Origin: Xestospongia muta
Lineage: Eukaryota; Porifera; Demospongiae; Haplosclerida; Petrosiidae
Assembly: GCA_963693285.1 (NCBI GenBank)
Contig: OY848923.1
Location: forward strand, 7,340,451-7,404,450
Direction: 5' to 3'
Length of the DNA stretch: 64,000 nucleotides
The number at the start of each line of letters is the position of its first letter. The first letter of the stretch is position 1. Position numbers and translations under genes: made by a program. Of the stretch, positions 10,012 through 19,278 are shown one piece after another. The notes beneath the pieces were generated by a model. It was not told the origin of the DNA. It ran no database searches and saw only the letters and a program-made list of their open reading frames with translations.

Positions 10012-10254
10012 TGTGACCTGATTTACAACAAGGGATCATTTCTGCCAAAACATTTGACATGCATGATTTGTGAAAAAGAATCACTGTTAAAATATACCTC
10101 AAACAACACCTTTGTATACATACAGTTACCATATTTAGCATATATATAGCAACTGTATGTATACAAAACTGTTTTTTGAGATGTTTTAACAGTTGTCCTA
10201 TTTCATAAATCATGTCAAATATTTTGGCAGAAGTGGTCCCTTATTCAGGTCACC
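10012..10254. repeat. Foldback element (MITE-like) with TA flanks
   Basis: The two halves are imperfect inverted copies of each other over about 110 bases. TGTGACCTGA at 10012 pairs with the end TCAGGTCACC at 10254. Inside, TCTGCCAAAACATTTGACAT on the left is matched by TGCCAAAATATTTGACAT on the opposite strand of the right half. TA dinucleotides flank both ends, as in Tc1/mariner-derived MITEs. There is no coding capacity. A second copy is at 17057-17297. Confidence 0.6.
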
Positions 10255-10673
10255 TATAGTAGTAGGCTGCTTGCTACATAATGATTCAATCACCATATTT
10301 TGTATTATCAAAAATTGTTACTATATGCATGTACATATATATGAAGAAGTAAATTCCTCCTAATAAAATTATATATATACTACTAATTACTATCAGTTAT
10401 TATAAACACATAATATTTAATGTATGATTCAAATACTGTATGGTCAGTCTTTGGTGGTGACTGGCAATATAAGATCATAGATAAAAGAGTAATAAATTAT
10501 TGTATTATCTATAACTAGACTATTATATGGTAACACTACTAGTATTCTACATTTAATTAATTAATTAAACATAATAATAAATGCGAAAAAATGTAAACAC
10601 TATTTTGGCTAGAATTAATAATATTTAATAAACTAAAGGCCCACCTAAGGGAGTGGTTGGTGTTCTGAAAGAG

Positions 10674-12014
10674 ATGGCCAGCTATAAGTATCAGTTTGTT
10701 AGTCCTCCTCCTGATGATGTCATATGTCCTCTGTGTCTAGATATTGTTGAAGAACCACACCAATTAACTTGTTGTGGTCACCATATTTGTAAAAAATGTG
10801 GAGACAAACTCAAACAACAAGATAGTACTCCAACACTATGTCCAATGTGTCGACATAATGAGTATGGAACTGTTCATGATAAATACTTTGAACGAAATGT
10901 TCTCAAAAAGTTGCTTATATGGTGTACTGAGGGATGTGGTCAGGAGGTGGAGCTAGGTCAACTCAAGAATCATTTAATACAGTGTCCATGTATTCAAGAG
11001 GATTGTCCTTATGGGTGTGGTCAACAATATCAACGTCGGTACATAGAGGAACATAAAGAGAAGTGTCCAAAACATCCTTTTATTTGTGTTTATTGTAAGT
11101 ACCAGTCAACCTATGAGGTGATAGTTAATGAACATTATCCAGTATGTGACAAGTATCCTATCATCTGTCCTAATGAGTGTCCTGGAGATAAGATAGAACA
11201 AGGAATGTTACAAGATCATCTTGATAAGTGTCCCTTCCAGGTGGTAGAGTGTGTGTTTAGTCATGTGGGATGTCAAGAGAAGGTTCGTCGTTGTGATCTA
11301 GCTCAACATCTGTCTGATAATGGTGTCCACCATAGTGCTCTCTCCTCTAAAATGATCTATGAGAATTTGCAGAAGATGATGGAAGAGAAAGACAGACAAC
11401 TACAGGAGAAAGAGGCTCAGATTGCAAAGAAAGATGAACAACTATTGAAAAAATATGATGAACAAAAAAGCATCATACAACAACTACAAGAGAGAGACAA
11501 GAAACTTGATGATTTGTCAAAAAAGTTAGAACACTTGGAGTGTGTAGTTGCTGACATTCATGATAGGATTTGTGTTAATGCTGTTGTTCACATTACAATG
11601 ACAAACTTCAGACACAAGAAGTATAACCATGTCCGATGGTATAGTCCTCCGTATTTTATTCATATCAGTGGATACATAATGTGCTTTGAAGTTGATCTTC
11701 TCAATAATAAAACAACACTACATATTGATTCCTACATGATGCCAGGACCATATGATGATTATCTTCGGTGGCCATTTAAAGGGAAAGTTATCATACGACT
11801 CCTCAATCAGTGTGGTGATCATCATCATTATGATTATGTCTTTGATTATAAACACAATGACCGAGGGAAAAGAGTTACTAGAGGAGAACGTGGACATTGT
11901 CTACCAACTCAGAGTAAATGTCTTCCATTAGAACAACTAGACTACAATGCTGATATTGACTGTCAATATTTAAAAGATGACTGTCTCAAGTTTAAGGTTA
12001 TAGTACCTCAATAA
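10674..12014 (+). CDS. TRAF-like RING/MATH protein (array locus 4)
   Basis: An intact intronless gene of 446 residues from ATG 10674. The order is RING (about 20-62, C3HC4), TRAF zinc fingers (about 80-235; DCPYGCGQQYQRRY, CDKYPIICPNECPGD, CVFSHVGCQEKVRRCD), coiled coil (about 245-310; EKDRQLQEKEAQIAKKDEQ), and C-terminal MATH/TRAF-C domain (WYSPPYFIH, GYIMCFEVDL, YMMPGPYDDYLRWPFKGK, YLKDDCLKFKVIVPQ). It has a single zinc-finger module, unlike the copies at 19-30 kb. A GTG at 10653 extends the frame, but the ATG matches the sister genes and lies at the end of the conserved upstream block. TRAFs are cytoplasmic adaptors or E3 ligases that trimerise on receptor tails. The family is certain; the human orthologue cannot be named. 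A fragment of AGL lies 166 bp downstream. Confidence 0.9.
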   Translation: MASYKYQFVSPPPDDVICPLCLDIVEEPHQLTCCGHHICKKCGDKLKQQDSTPTLCPMCRHNEYGTVHDKYFERNVLKKLLIWCTEGCGQEVELGQLKNHLIQCPCIQEDCPYGCGQQYQRRYIEEHKEKCPKHPFICVYCKYQSTYEVIVNEHYPVCDKYPIICPNECPGDKIEQGMLQDHLDKCPFQVVECVFSHVGCQEKVRRCDLAQHLSDNGVHHSALSSKMIYENLQKMMEEKDRQLQEKEAQIAKKDEQLLKKYDEQKSIIQQLQERDKKLDDLSKKLEHLECVVADIHDRICVNAVVHITMTNFRHKKYNHVRWYSPPYFIHISGYIMCFEVDLLNNKTTLHIDSYMMPGPYDDYLRWPFKGKVIIRLLNQCGDHHHYDYVFDYKHNDRGKRVTRGERGHCLPTQSKCLPLEQLDYNADIDCQYLKDDCLKFKVIVPQ

Positions 12015-12179
12015 ATGGAGTATATGATTAAATTCATGACAGAGTAATACATGTATTTTTGAATGAATGTTCATTAACATTATTTTAAGTGACCATTTGT
12101 CTACCAAGAAGTCCATACTATGATACACATGCTCTACAATTACAATATCTAACACAATACACTTCTTACCAAACAATTA

Positions 12180-12345
12180 GCAGGTCTGGTAGACCTGACC
12201 ATGAACTCTCATAGCTAGAGATTGTGATTACTAAATATTTAATGTATAAAGGTAATAACATCATCTAATGTGATAATGGATGTAAGACATTTCTAGTATT
12301 CAATGACATATAACCACTTCTATTTATAGAAATAGATGGTAAATC
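12180..12345 (-). pseudogene. Relic of the last exon of AGL inside the TRAF array
   Basis: About 165 bp resembles the final coding exon of AGL at about 37225-37410, in the same minus-strand orientation. Shared words include TAATAACATCATCTAATGTG, ATAATGGATGTA and CTGGTAGACC. The match extends across the 3' splice site into the intron, so it is a genomic duplicate and not a retrocopy. By eye the two agree at roughly 80% of positions with indels. It has no open frame of its own. Confidence 0.75.
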
Positions 12346-12495
12346 AGTGTATGAGTAGATGCAGTCACTTCTTAACAATGGACACAAGAAATGTAGTATT
12401 GTCATTTTTCTCTTAATTATGACTGTATACATAGACACCACATATTTGAAAAGGAAGTATTACTAATTTAAAGTAATGTTTGCTAATATTTGCAT

Positions 12496-13303
12496 CAACC
12501 TATGAGGTGATAGTTAATGAACATCATCCAGTATGTGACAAGTATCTTATCATCTGTCCTAATGAGTGTTCTGGAGATGAGATAAACCAAGGAATATTAA
12601 AAGATCATCTTGATAAATGTCCCTTCCAGGTGGTAGAGTGTGAGTTTAGTCATGTGGGATGTCAAGAGAAGGTTCATCGTCACGATCTAGCTCAACATCA
12701 GTCTGATAATGATGTCCACCATAGTGTTCTCTAAAATGATCCATGAAATTTGTTAAAGATGATTAAAGAGAAAGACAGACAATTTCAGGAGAAAGATAAG
12801 ATGCTTGCTCTCTTGTTATCTAAAATTTGTGATTCAAGAGAAGAAAGCAAATGTTTGCTGGGTGGCATATATTCACATACTGTTGATAGCGATAGTTTTG
12901 TACTACGTGTTACAATGACAGAGCTCAAACACAAGATGGATAACAAACTCCAATGGTTTAGTCCTCCATATTATACTAGAATTCATTATGGATACAAAAT
13001 GGGCTTTGTAGTCAATTTCTATGTCAATATGGTACACCAGGATACCTCGATATATATTTCTACATGATGAAAGGTCACTATGATGATCATCTCCAGTGGC
13101 CATTTAAAGGGATATTTATTGTATGAATTGTCAATCGGAATGGACCTGATTATGTCTTCAAGTATATGGAGAGTGACTCTGGTAATAGGGTCACTAATGG
13201 GGACCGAGGACCTGTTCTATCACCTCAGAGTGGCTATTCTTCATATAAAAATATAAACTTGTTAAAAGATGATTGCCTCCAGTTTCAAGTGATAATTTCT
13301 TAA
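12496..13303 (+). pseudogene. TRAF-like pseudogene without RING (array locus 5)
   Basis: The sequence enters the TRAF frame at STYEVIVNEHHPVCDKYLI and covers the last zinc fingers (ECSGDEINQG, CEFSHVGCQEKVHRHDLAQH), then hits a stop at 12732-12734. The coiled coil is shortened. A second open stretch (12750-13067) carries the start of the MATH domain (LQWFSPPYY, GYKMGFVV) and shifts frame at about 13060. The remainder to 13303 is recognisable only as DNA (TGGCCATTTAAAGGGA, TTAAAAGATGATTGC). RING and first zinc finger are absent. It is a truncated, inactivated copy. The junction at its left end shares about 50 bp with locus 1. Confidence 0.8.
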
Positions 13304-13792
13304 TATAAAACTATATTGAATACATATTAAAAATTACCATATATAAAGTAGACATATTTATGTCATTATCTCACTGTTCACTATACCCTAAACACTAAAT
13401 ATTTATAAATTCTAGAAATAGTAACACCTAATGTAATCACAAGAGTACTCAATGACCATGATTTATCTGTCCATAAATCTAACTCCTAGATCAGTGAATG
13501 GATGAATTAATGAACCAGTATATTCCATATTAGGTTTGTCTTCTGTATATGTGATATGATATGTAATGTCAAAGAAACAGGTACCATAAAAGTGAGTAGA
13601 ATAATCCATCAATGTACATACAATTATATATGGTAACTATGATATATCTATAATATACATGCACAGTGGTATAAACAACTCCTTAAATGGATGTTGCTAT
13701 ATTACAATCATACAAAGGACCAGTAGTATATTTATTAAATATATTATTTTGATCAACACAGGAATTCCTTCTGGATAACTAGCTAATTGACT

Positions 13793-13860
13793 AATTCCCA
13801 GTACTCTCTAAAACACATTGACTACATATAGTCGATGTGTTTTAGAGAGTAGTGGGAATT
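13793..13860. repeat. Strong hairpin (short foldback)
   Basis: AATTCCCAGTACTCTCTAAA on the left is matched on the opposite strand of the right arm by AATTCCCACTACTCTCTAAA. The pairing continues for about 32 bases with few mismatches, around a loop of only a few bases. Either a tiny MITE or a potential small-RNA hairpin; nothing else supports the latter. Confidence 0.6.
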
Positions 13861-13904
13861 TATTAACTAATAATATATTGTGCAACCTGTATGTTATAAT
13901 GAAG

Positions 13905-14010
13905 GAGCTACAGTAATGGGAGAGTTACTAGTGGAAAATAAGGGAATTGTCTAGCACCACAAAATGAATATCAATCATATCATATGTCTACAAAATTAAT
14001 TTTAATGAAA
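13905..14010 (+). pseudogene. Relic of a TRAF MATH-domain tail
   Basis: About 100 bp matches the tail of TRAF locus 1 (about 3925-4025): GAGTTACTAGTGGAAAATAA, GTCTAGCA and TATCAATCATAT occur in the same order with small differences. There is no open frame. It marks another lost TRAF copy between loci 5 and 6. Confidence 0.5.
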
Positions 14011-14134
14011 TATGTTATATTTACAGTCTGCTATTATGTTAGGCAAGTCTAGCAGGTTACCAACATCATTAATATTGTGACATACACATACATGTACATA
14101 CCAATATTTATGCTCAACTTTTTTTTTATATATA

Positions 14135-14136
<2 letters not shown>

Positions 14137-14165
<29 letters not shown>

Positions 14166-14206
14166 TGTATGTATGTATGTATGTATGTATGTATGTATGT
14201 ATGTAT
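14137..14206. repeat. (ATGT)n microsatellite
   Basis: About 17 uninterrupted copies of ATGT lie between TRAF loci 5 and 6, immediately before the shared upstream block of locus 6. Confidence 0.95.
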
Positions 14207-14680
14207 AATATATAGTTACTATAATTTATGAAGTTTGAGAGTACTAGATACCATTATAATATATGCTGTTTTAATTGTATTATAATATTATTATCTTCAA
14301 ATGTCAAATTTTATATTATCAAAAATTGTTACTATATAGACGTACATATACATGAATATAGTTGAAAAAGTAAATTACTCCTAATAAAATTATATATGTA
14401 CTGCTAATTACTATCAGTTACTATAAACATATAATTTTTAATGTATAATTCAAATATTGTATGGTCAGTCTTTAATGGTGCTGGCTACACTAGATTATAG
14501 ATAAAAGAGCAATAAATTATTCAATTATCTATAACTAGAATATTACTAATATTATATTTTTAATTAATTAATTAAACATAATAACAAATGCGCAAAAAAT
14601 GCAAACACTATTTTGGCTAGAATTAATAATAATTAATAAACTAAATCCCACCTGGGGGAGTGGCTGGTGTTCTCAAAGAG

Positions 14681-16041
14681 ATGGCCAGCTACAAGTATCA
14701 GTTTGTTAATCCTCCTCCTGATGATGTCATATGTCCTCTGTGTCTAGATATTGTTGAAGAACCGCACCAGTTTACTTGTTGTGGTCAACATATTTGTAGA
14801 AACGTGGAGACAAACTCAAGCAAAAAGATATTACTCCACACTGTCCAATGTGTCGACATAATGAGTATGGAACTGTTCATGATAAATATTTTGAACGAAA
14901 TACTCTCAACAAGTTGTTGATATGGTGTACTGAAAGGTGTGGTCTAAAGGTGGAACTAGGTCAACTCAAGAACCACCTAACACAGTGTCCATATGTTCAA
15001 GAGGATTGTCCTTATGGGTGTGGTAAACAGTACCAACGTCAGTACATAGAGGAACATAAAATTAAGTGTCCAAAATGTCCTTTTATTTGTGGTTATTGTA
15101 AGTACCAGTCAATCTATGAGGTTATAGTTAATGAACATTATCCAGTATGTGACAAGTATCCTATCATCTGTCCTAATGAGTGTTCTGGAGATGAGATAGA
15201 ACGAGGAATGTTACAAGATCATCTTGATAAGTGTCCCTATCAGGTGGTAGAGTGTAAGTTTAGTCATGTGGGATGTCAAGAGAAGGCTCGTCGTTGTGAT
15301 CTAGCTCAACATCTGTCTGATAATGGTGTCCACCATAGTGCCCTCTCCTCTAAAATGATCTATGAGAGTTTTCAGAAGATGATGGAAGAGAAAGACAGAC
15401 AACTACAAGAGAAAGACAGACAACTACAAGAGAAAGAGGCTCAGATCACAAAGAAAGATGAACAACTATTGAAAAAAGATGATGAACAGAAAAGCATAAT
15501 ACGACAACTTCAAGAGAGAGATGAGAAACTTGATGAATTGTCAAAGAAGTTAGAACACATGGAGTGTGTAGTTGCTAACATTCATGATACAATTTGTGGT
15601 GATGCTGTTCTTAATGTTACGATGACAGAGTTGAAATCCAAAAAGGATAACGGTGTCCAATGGTTTAGTCCTCCTTATTTTACTCATGTCAATGGATACA
15701 AGATGTGTTTTGAAGTAGATTTTTCCAGTTATAATAGTAAAACATCACTACGTATTGATTCCTACATTATGAGAGGTCCTTATGATGATTTCCTTCAGTG
15801 GCCATTTAAAGGGAAAGTTATCATACGACTCCTCAATCAGTATGGTAATCATCATCATTATGATTATGTCTTTGATTATAAAGACACTGGGAAAGGTGAA
15901 AGAGTTACTAGTAGAGAACGAGGGAAACATCTACAAACTACAACTCTTCCATATACCAGACTAGGCTACAATAGTAGTAGTAACTGTCAATATTTAAAAG
16001 ATGACTGTCTACAGTTCAAAGTCATTATATCTCCTCAATAA
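14681..16041 (+). pseudogene. TRAF-like gene with one frameshift in the RING (array locus 6)
   Basis: From ATG 14681 the frame encodes MASYKYQF and the first half of the RING (ICPLCLDIVEEPHQF, CCGQHICR). At about 14801-14804 it lacks one base: AGAAACGTGG here, AGAAAATGTGG in sister copies. After that the usual TRAF sequence continues in another frame to 16041 without further stops: zinc fingers, coiled coil with two EKDRQLQ heptads in tandem, and MATH (WFSPPYFTHV, GYKMCFEVDF, WPFKGKVIIR, LKDDCLQFKVIISPQ). The downstream frame has its own ATG at 14848, inside the last CPMC of the RING, which would give a RING-less 397-residue protein. This could be a recent pseudogene, an assembly error, or a true RING-less form. 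The otherwise clean frame favours a very recent loss or an error. Confidence 0.75.
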
Positions 16042-16449
16042 GGAAGAATGTGACTATATATAGTGAGAATATTAGAATATTATTTTATTTTACATCCTTT
16101 TCTTAATTGTTAGTATGTAATGATTTTGTAGCTATCAAAAATAATTATTTTCTATACTATTTTTGTAATAAAATCCAAAACATTTTACAGTTAACAAACA
16201 TAATACTGGACCCAACTTGGATACAAAGATAGTATTATAGGTTACAGAGAGATAAAAGTAATTAAAAAGATTTATTGGTACATGAATATGAAGATAGCCC
16301 TTTGTAATCTTCAGATATACTGATTTTGATCAGTTAGACCAATGAATCTTGGTTTTAATGATATTCACAGCTCACACCAACATTTTATTGTCCATTCCTA
16401 ATTAAAACAAACATTAATTGATTGTGGTGCATTGCTGAAAAAATCACTT

Positions 16450-16490
16450 GAGCCACACCTTAATTATAAAAAGACGCTAAGGTGTGGCTC
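16450..16490. repeat. Perfect 13-bp inverted repeat upstream of short TRAF locus 7
   Basis: GAGCCACACCTTA at 16450-16462 pairs with TAAGGTGTGGCTC at 16478-16490, 5 bases before the ATG at 16496. It is identical to the structure at 9405-9445 apart from loop bases. Confidence 0.8.
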
Positions 16491-16495
16491 GTGGA

Positions 16496-16930
16496 ATGGC
16501 TAGCTACAAGTACCAATTTGCTCCTCCTGATGATGTCATATGTCCTCTGTGTCTAGACATTGTTGAAGAACCACACCAGTTAACTTGTTGTGGTCAACAT
16601 ATTTGTAGAAAATGTGGAGATAAACTCAAACAACAAGATATTACTCCACAATGTCCAATGTGTCAACATAATGAACATGGAACTAGTCCTGATAAATATT
16701 TTGAACATAATACTCTCAACAAGTTGTTGATATGGTGTACTGAGGGATGTGGTCAGAAGATGGAGCTAGGTCAACTCAAGAATCACTTAACACAATGTCC
16801 ATATGTCAAGGATGATTGTCCTTATGGGTGTGGTCAACAATACCAACGTCAGCACTTAGAAGAACATAAAGAGAAGTGTCCAAAACGTCCTTTTGTTTTT
16901 TGCAGTAAATGTAAATTAATTCACAATTAA
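16496..16930 (+). CDS. Short TRAF-like protein, RING and first zinc finger only (array locus 7)
   Basis: A 144-residue frame, nearly identical to locus 3 at 9451. RING residues are kept (ICPLCLDI, LTCCGQHICRKCG, CPMCQHN), then one TRAF zinc finger and the same terminal FCSKCKLIHN. Most differences from locus 3 are substitutions such as QLTC for QFTC and NEHG for NKHG. Both copies stay open, consistent with some constraint or with a recent duplication. Downstream, after the foldback element, lies a MATH-domain fragment (17470-17938) that may be the lost 3' end of the same ancestral gene. Confidence 0.65.
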   Translation: MASYKYQFAPPDDVICPLCLDIVEEPHQLTCCGQHICRKCGDKLKQQDITPQCPMCQHNEHGTSPDKYFEHNTLNKLLIWCTEGCGQKMELGQLKNHLTQCPYVKDDCPYGCGQQYQRQHLEEHKEKCPKRPFVFCSKCKLIHN

Positions 16931-17056
16931 CAAATATAGTACTGGATTCAATAAGAATAGTTAATGATATTAGTTCCTGCTAATTAAAATTATTTGGTGC
17001 TTATTATCATCATTAAATTATTAAGTATTATTTATACAGTTGATGTGTTAAGAATA

Positions 17057-17297
17057 TGTGACCTGATTTACAACAAGGGATCATTTCTGCCAAAACATTT
17101 GACATGCATGATTTGTGAAAAAGAATCACTGTTAAAACACCTCAAACAACACCTTTGTATGCATACAGTTACCATATTTAGCATATATATAGCAACTGTA
17201 TGTATACAAAACTGTTTTTTGAGATGTTTTAGCAGTTGTCCTTTTTCATAAATCATGTCAAATGTTTTGGCAGAAGTGGTCCCTTATTCAGGTTACC
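17057..17297. repeat. Second copy of the TA-flanked foldback element
   Basis: Same structure as 10012-10254, with TGTGACCTGA at the left and its near complement at the right end, and TA on both sides. It was copied with the surrounding block, not inserted independently. Confidence 0.6.
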
Positions 17298-17334
17298 TAT
17301 AGTAGTAGGCTGCTTGCTACATAATGATTCAAAC

Positions 17335-17445
17335 ATCATATTGTCAGTCTTTTACAGGGACTGACTACACCAGACTACTGTATGTCATATTGTCAGTCTT
17401 TGAAAGGGACTGGCTACACCAGACTACTGTATGATCATATAATTA
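17335..17445. repeat. Two tandem copies of a 55-bp unit
   Basis: A unit beginning CATATTGTCAGTCTTT and ending CAGACTACTGTATG occurs twice in a row with a few differences. Similar GTCAGTCTTTG...GGTGACTGGC words occur near 4305 and 10440, upstream of other TRAF copies. Confidence 0.7.
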
Positions 17446-17469
17446 GTACAGCACACTTTAAGTTGGAGT

Positions 17470-17938
17470 GTTTACAGACTGTAGTCAGTAAAATGAGCAA
17501 CAAGAATATCGTGAGACTGTACTGTCTGTTACCATGACAGAATTTGAATACAAGAAGGAAACTCAAGAACAATGATTTAGTTCTTCTTACCTTACTGATA
17601 TTCAATTTGGATACAAATATGGTTTGAAGTGGATTTTACAAATGATAATAAATCACTATGTGTTAATTCTTACATGATGAAAGACAGTTATGATAGTTTT
17701 CTTCAATGGCTATGTAATGGGAAGTTATCGTACAACTCCTCAATCAACATGGTGATGATCATCGTTATGATTATGTTTTCGATTAGAAATACAAAGAACA
17801 ATGCAATAAAGGTAAATGAGGGAGCTATCTAGAAACTACAATTCTTCCATATAGCAGACTAGGCTACAATAGTAGTAGTAACTGTCAATATTTAAAAGAT
17901 GACTGTCTACAGTTCAAAGTCATTATACCTCCTCAATA
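17470..17938 (+). pseudogene. TRAF MATH-domain fragment (array locus 8)
   Basis: The sequence matches the end of the coiled coil and the whole MATH domain of the two-module TRAFs, starting near the VVGKMSN codons and ending at PPQ-stop. In-frame stops and small deletions interrupt it, for example at the WFSPPYF position, which reads as a stop. No RING or zinc finger is attached. It is a dead 3' fragment. Confidence 0.8.
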
Positions 17939-19257
17939 AGGAAGGACGTGACTATATATAGTGAGAATATTAGAATATTATTTTATCTTGTATCCTTTTA
18001 TTAATTGTTTGTATGCAATGTTTTGTAACTATCAAAAATAATTATTTTCTATACTATTTTTGTAATAAAATGCAAAAGATTTTACAGTTAACAAACATAA
18101 TAGTAGACCTAATTTGGATACAAAGATAGTATTATAGGTTACAGAGAGATAAAAGTAATTAAAAAGGTTTATTGTTACATGAATATGAAGATAGACCTTT
18201 GTTATCTTGAGACCAATTTAAAAATATTTACTTACACTTTTTCATATCTATATGGAAATAGTCCAAATGTGTGTATAAAGTCATCCTTACAAGTGGACTA
18301 GACACTATTATTTGCTGTTAATGTAGTTTTGTGTATTATTTTAAATTTTGTATTAATATATAATAAACACTATGTTACTATATTCATGTACATGTTCATT
18401 TAATTATTGGTAAAATATTATAGGAAATTTTTATTAAATGTTACATGAATAATGGAATGGATGGACCTAATGTCTTACTGGTCTTCAGTGATACCTCCTA
18501 CAGTTTATATAATTATCATTAAATTTGAAATAAATAAATAGGCTAGAACATAATTAGTGTGAAACTGTCCCTCACTTCTAAAGGCACTCTATAATTATGG
18601 CCATTATATACTATGGTGCTAAAACTCTGTTTATTTATTTTTATATGTTATTTTATTACATATTGATAAAAGATCTCAACTTGATTCAACTAATACCATC
18701 AATTGTCATATTATGTTTCAGAATTTATGTTCTATCAATTCATCAAAAAAATTTAAAAAATGATTGTAAAAATTGATTTGTTGTATTAACTAATACATGG
18801 TTATACAGGTTGTTGCATATGGAAGATATAAACATAATACTATTTTGATTACTAATGTACTATGAGATTGATGGTTTTGTAGCTACATAAACAGTAGTAC
18901 GTTAGTAATGAAAACATTGTTATGATTACTTTTTTGACAAAAATAAGTTTACAATTGCAGCCTGTATAACCAAATGATGGTTAAATCAACCATCAATTTT
19001 TACAGCGATCCATTCATCTGTCCATACAACAATTCTCTGTTCATTATATATTCATTAATCTATTATGTATGGCAATCACTTAACAATATCTTATATTATA
19101 TAATAATATTTACTGATAACTAGTTTGCATTAAAAATTATAAACTAATTATTAATATAAATTTATATTTATAATTACAGCCTATTGTAATGGACTTCTGA
19201 TGATTATAATTTCAATCATATTTAGTTAATTAAGGGAAGTGAAGCTTCCACTTTATA
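17939..19257. other. Spacer before TRAF locus 9, with a probable MITE
   Basis: The first 600 bases are the common TRAF 3' flank. About 18764-19006 has inverted ends, TGTAAAAATTGATTTG on the left and CATCAATTTTTACAG on the right, giving a MITE of about 245 bp. The left end alone also occurs near 1018. No gene is seen. Confidence 0.5.
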
Positions 19258-19267
19258 TGCTGAGTCA
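19258..19267 (+). promoter_or_regulatory. bZIP (AP-1/Maf-type) site before TRAF locus 9
   Basis: TGCTGAGTCA lies 11 bases before the ATG at 19279. It contains the AP-1 core TGAGTCA extended by TGC as in a Maf half-site. Identical sites precede the ATGs at 25375 and 28599 within an otherwise conserved 100-bp upstream stretch. The sequence match is certain; regulation by bZIP factors is inference. Confidence 0.45.
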
Positions 19268-19278
19268 CTGTGCAGAAT

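Larger units (their letters stand above)
16080..17330. repeat. Segmental duplicate of about 9010-10290
   Basis: This block repeats the one around TRAF locus 3: 5' flank, 13-bp inverted repeat, short RING gene, TA foldback element and the following GTCCCTTATTCAGG segment. Differences are scattered single bases and a few small indels, including shortened spacing before the hairpin. Confidence 0.85.
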
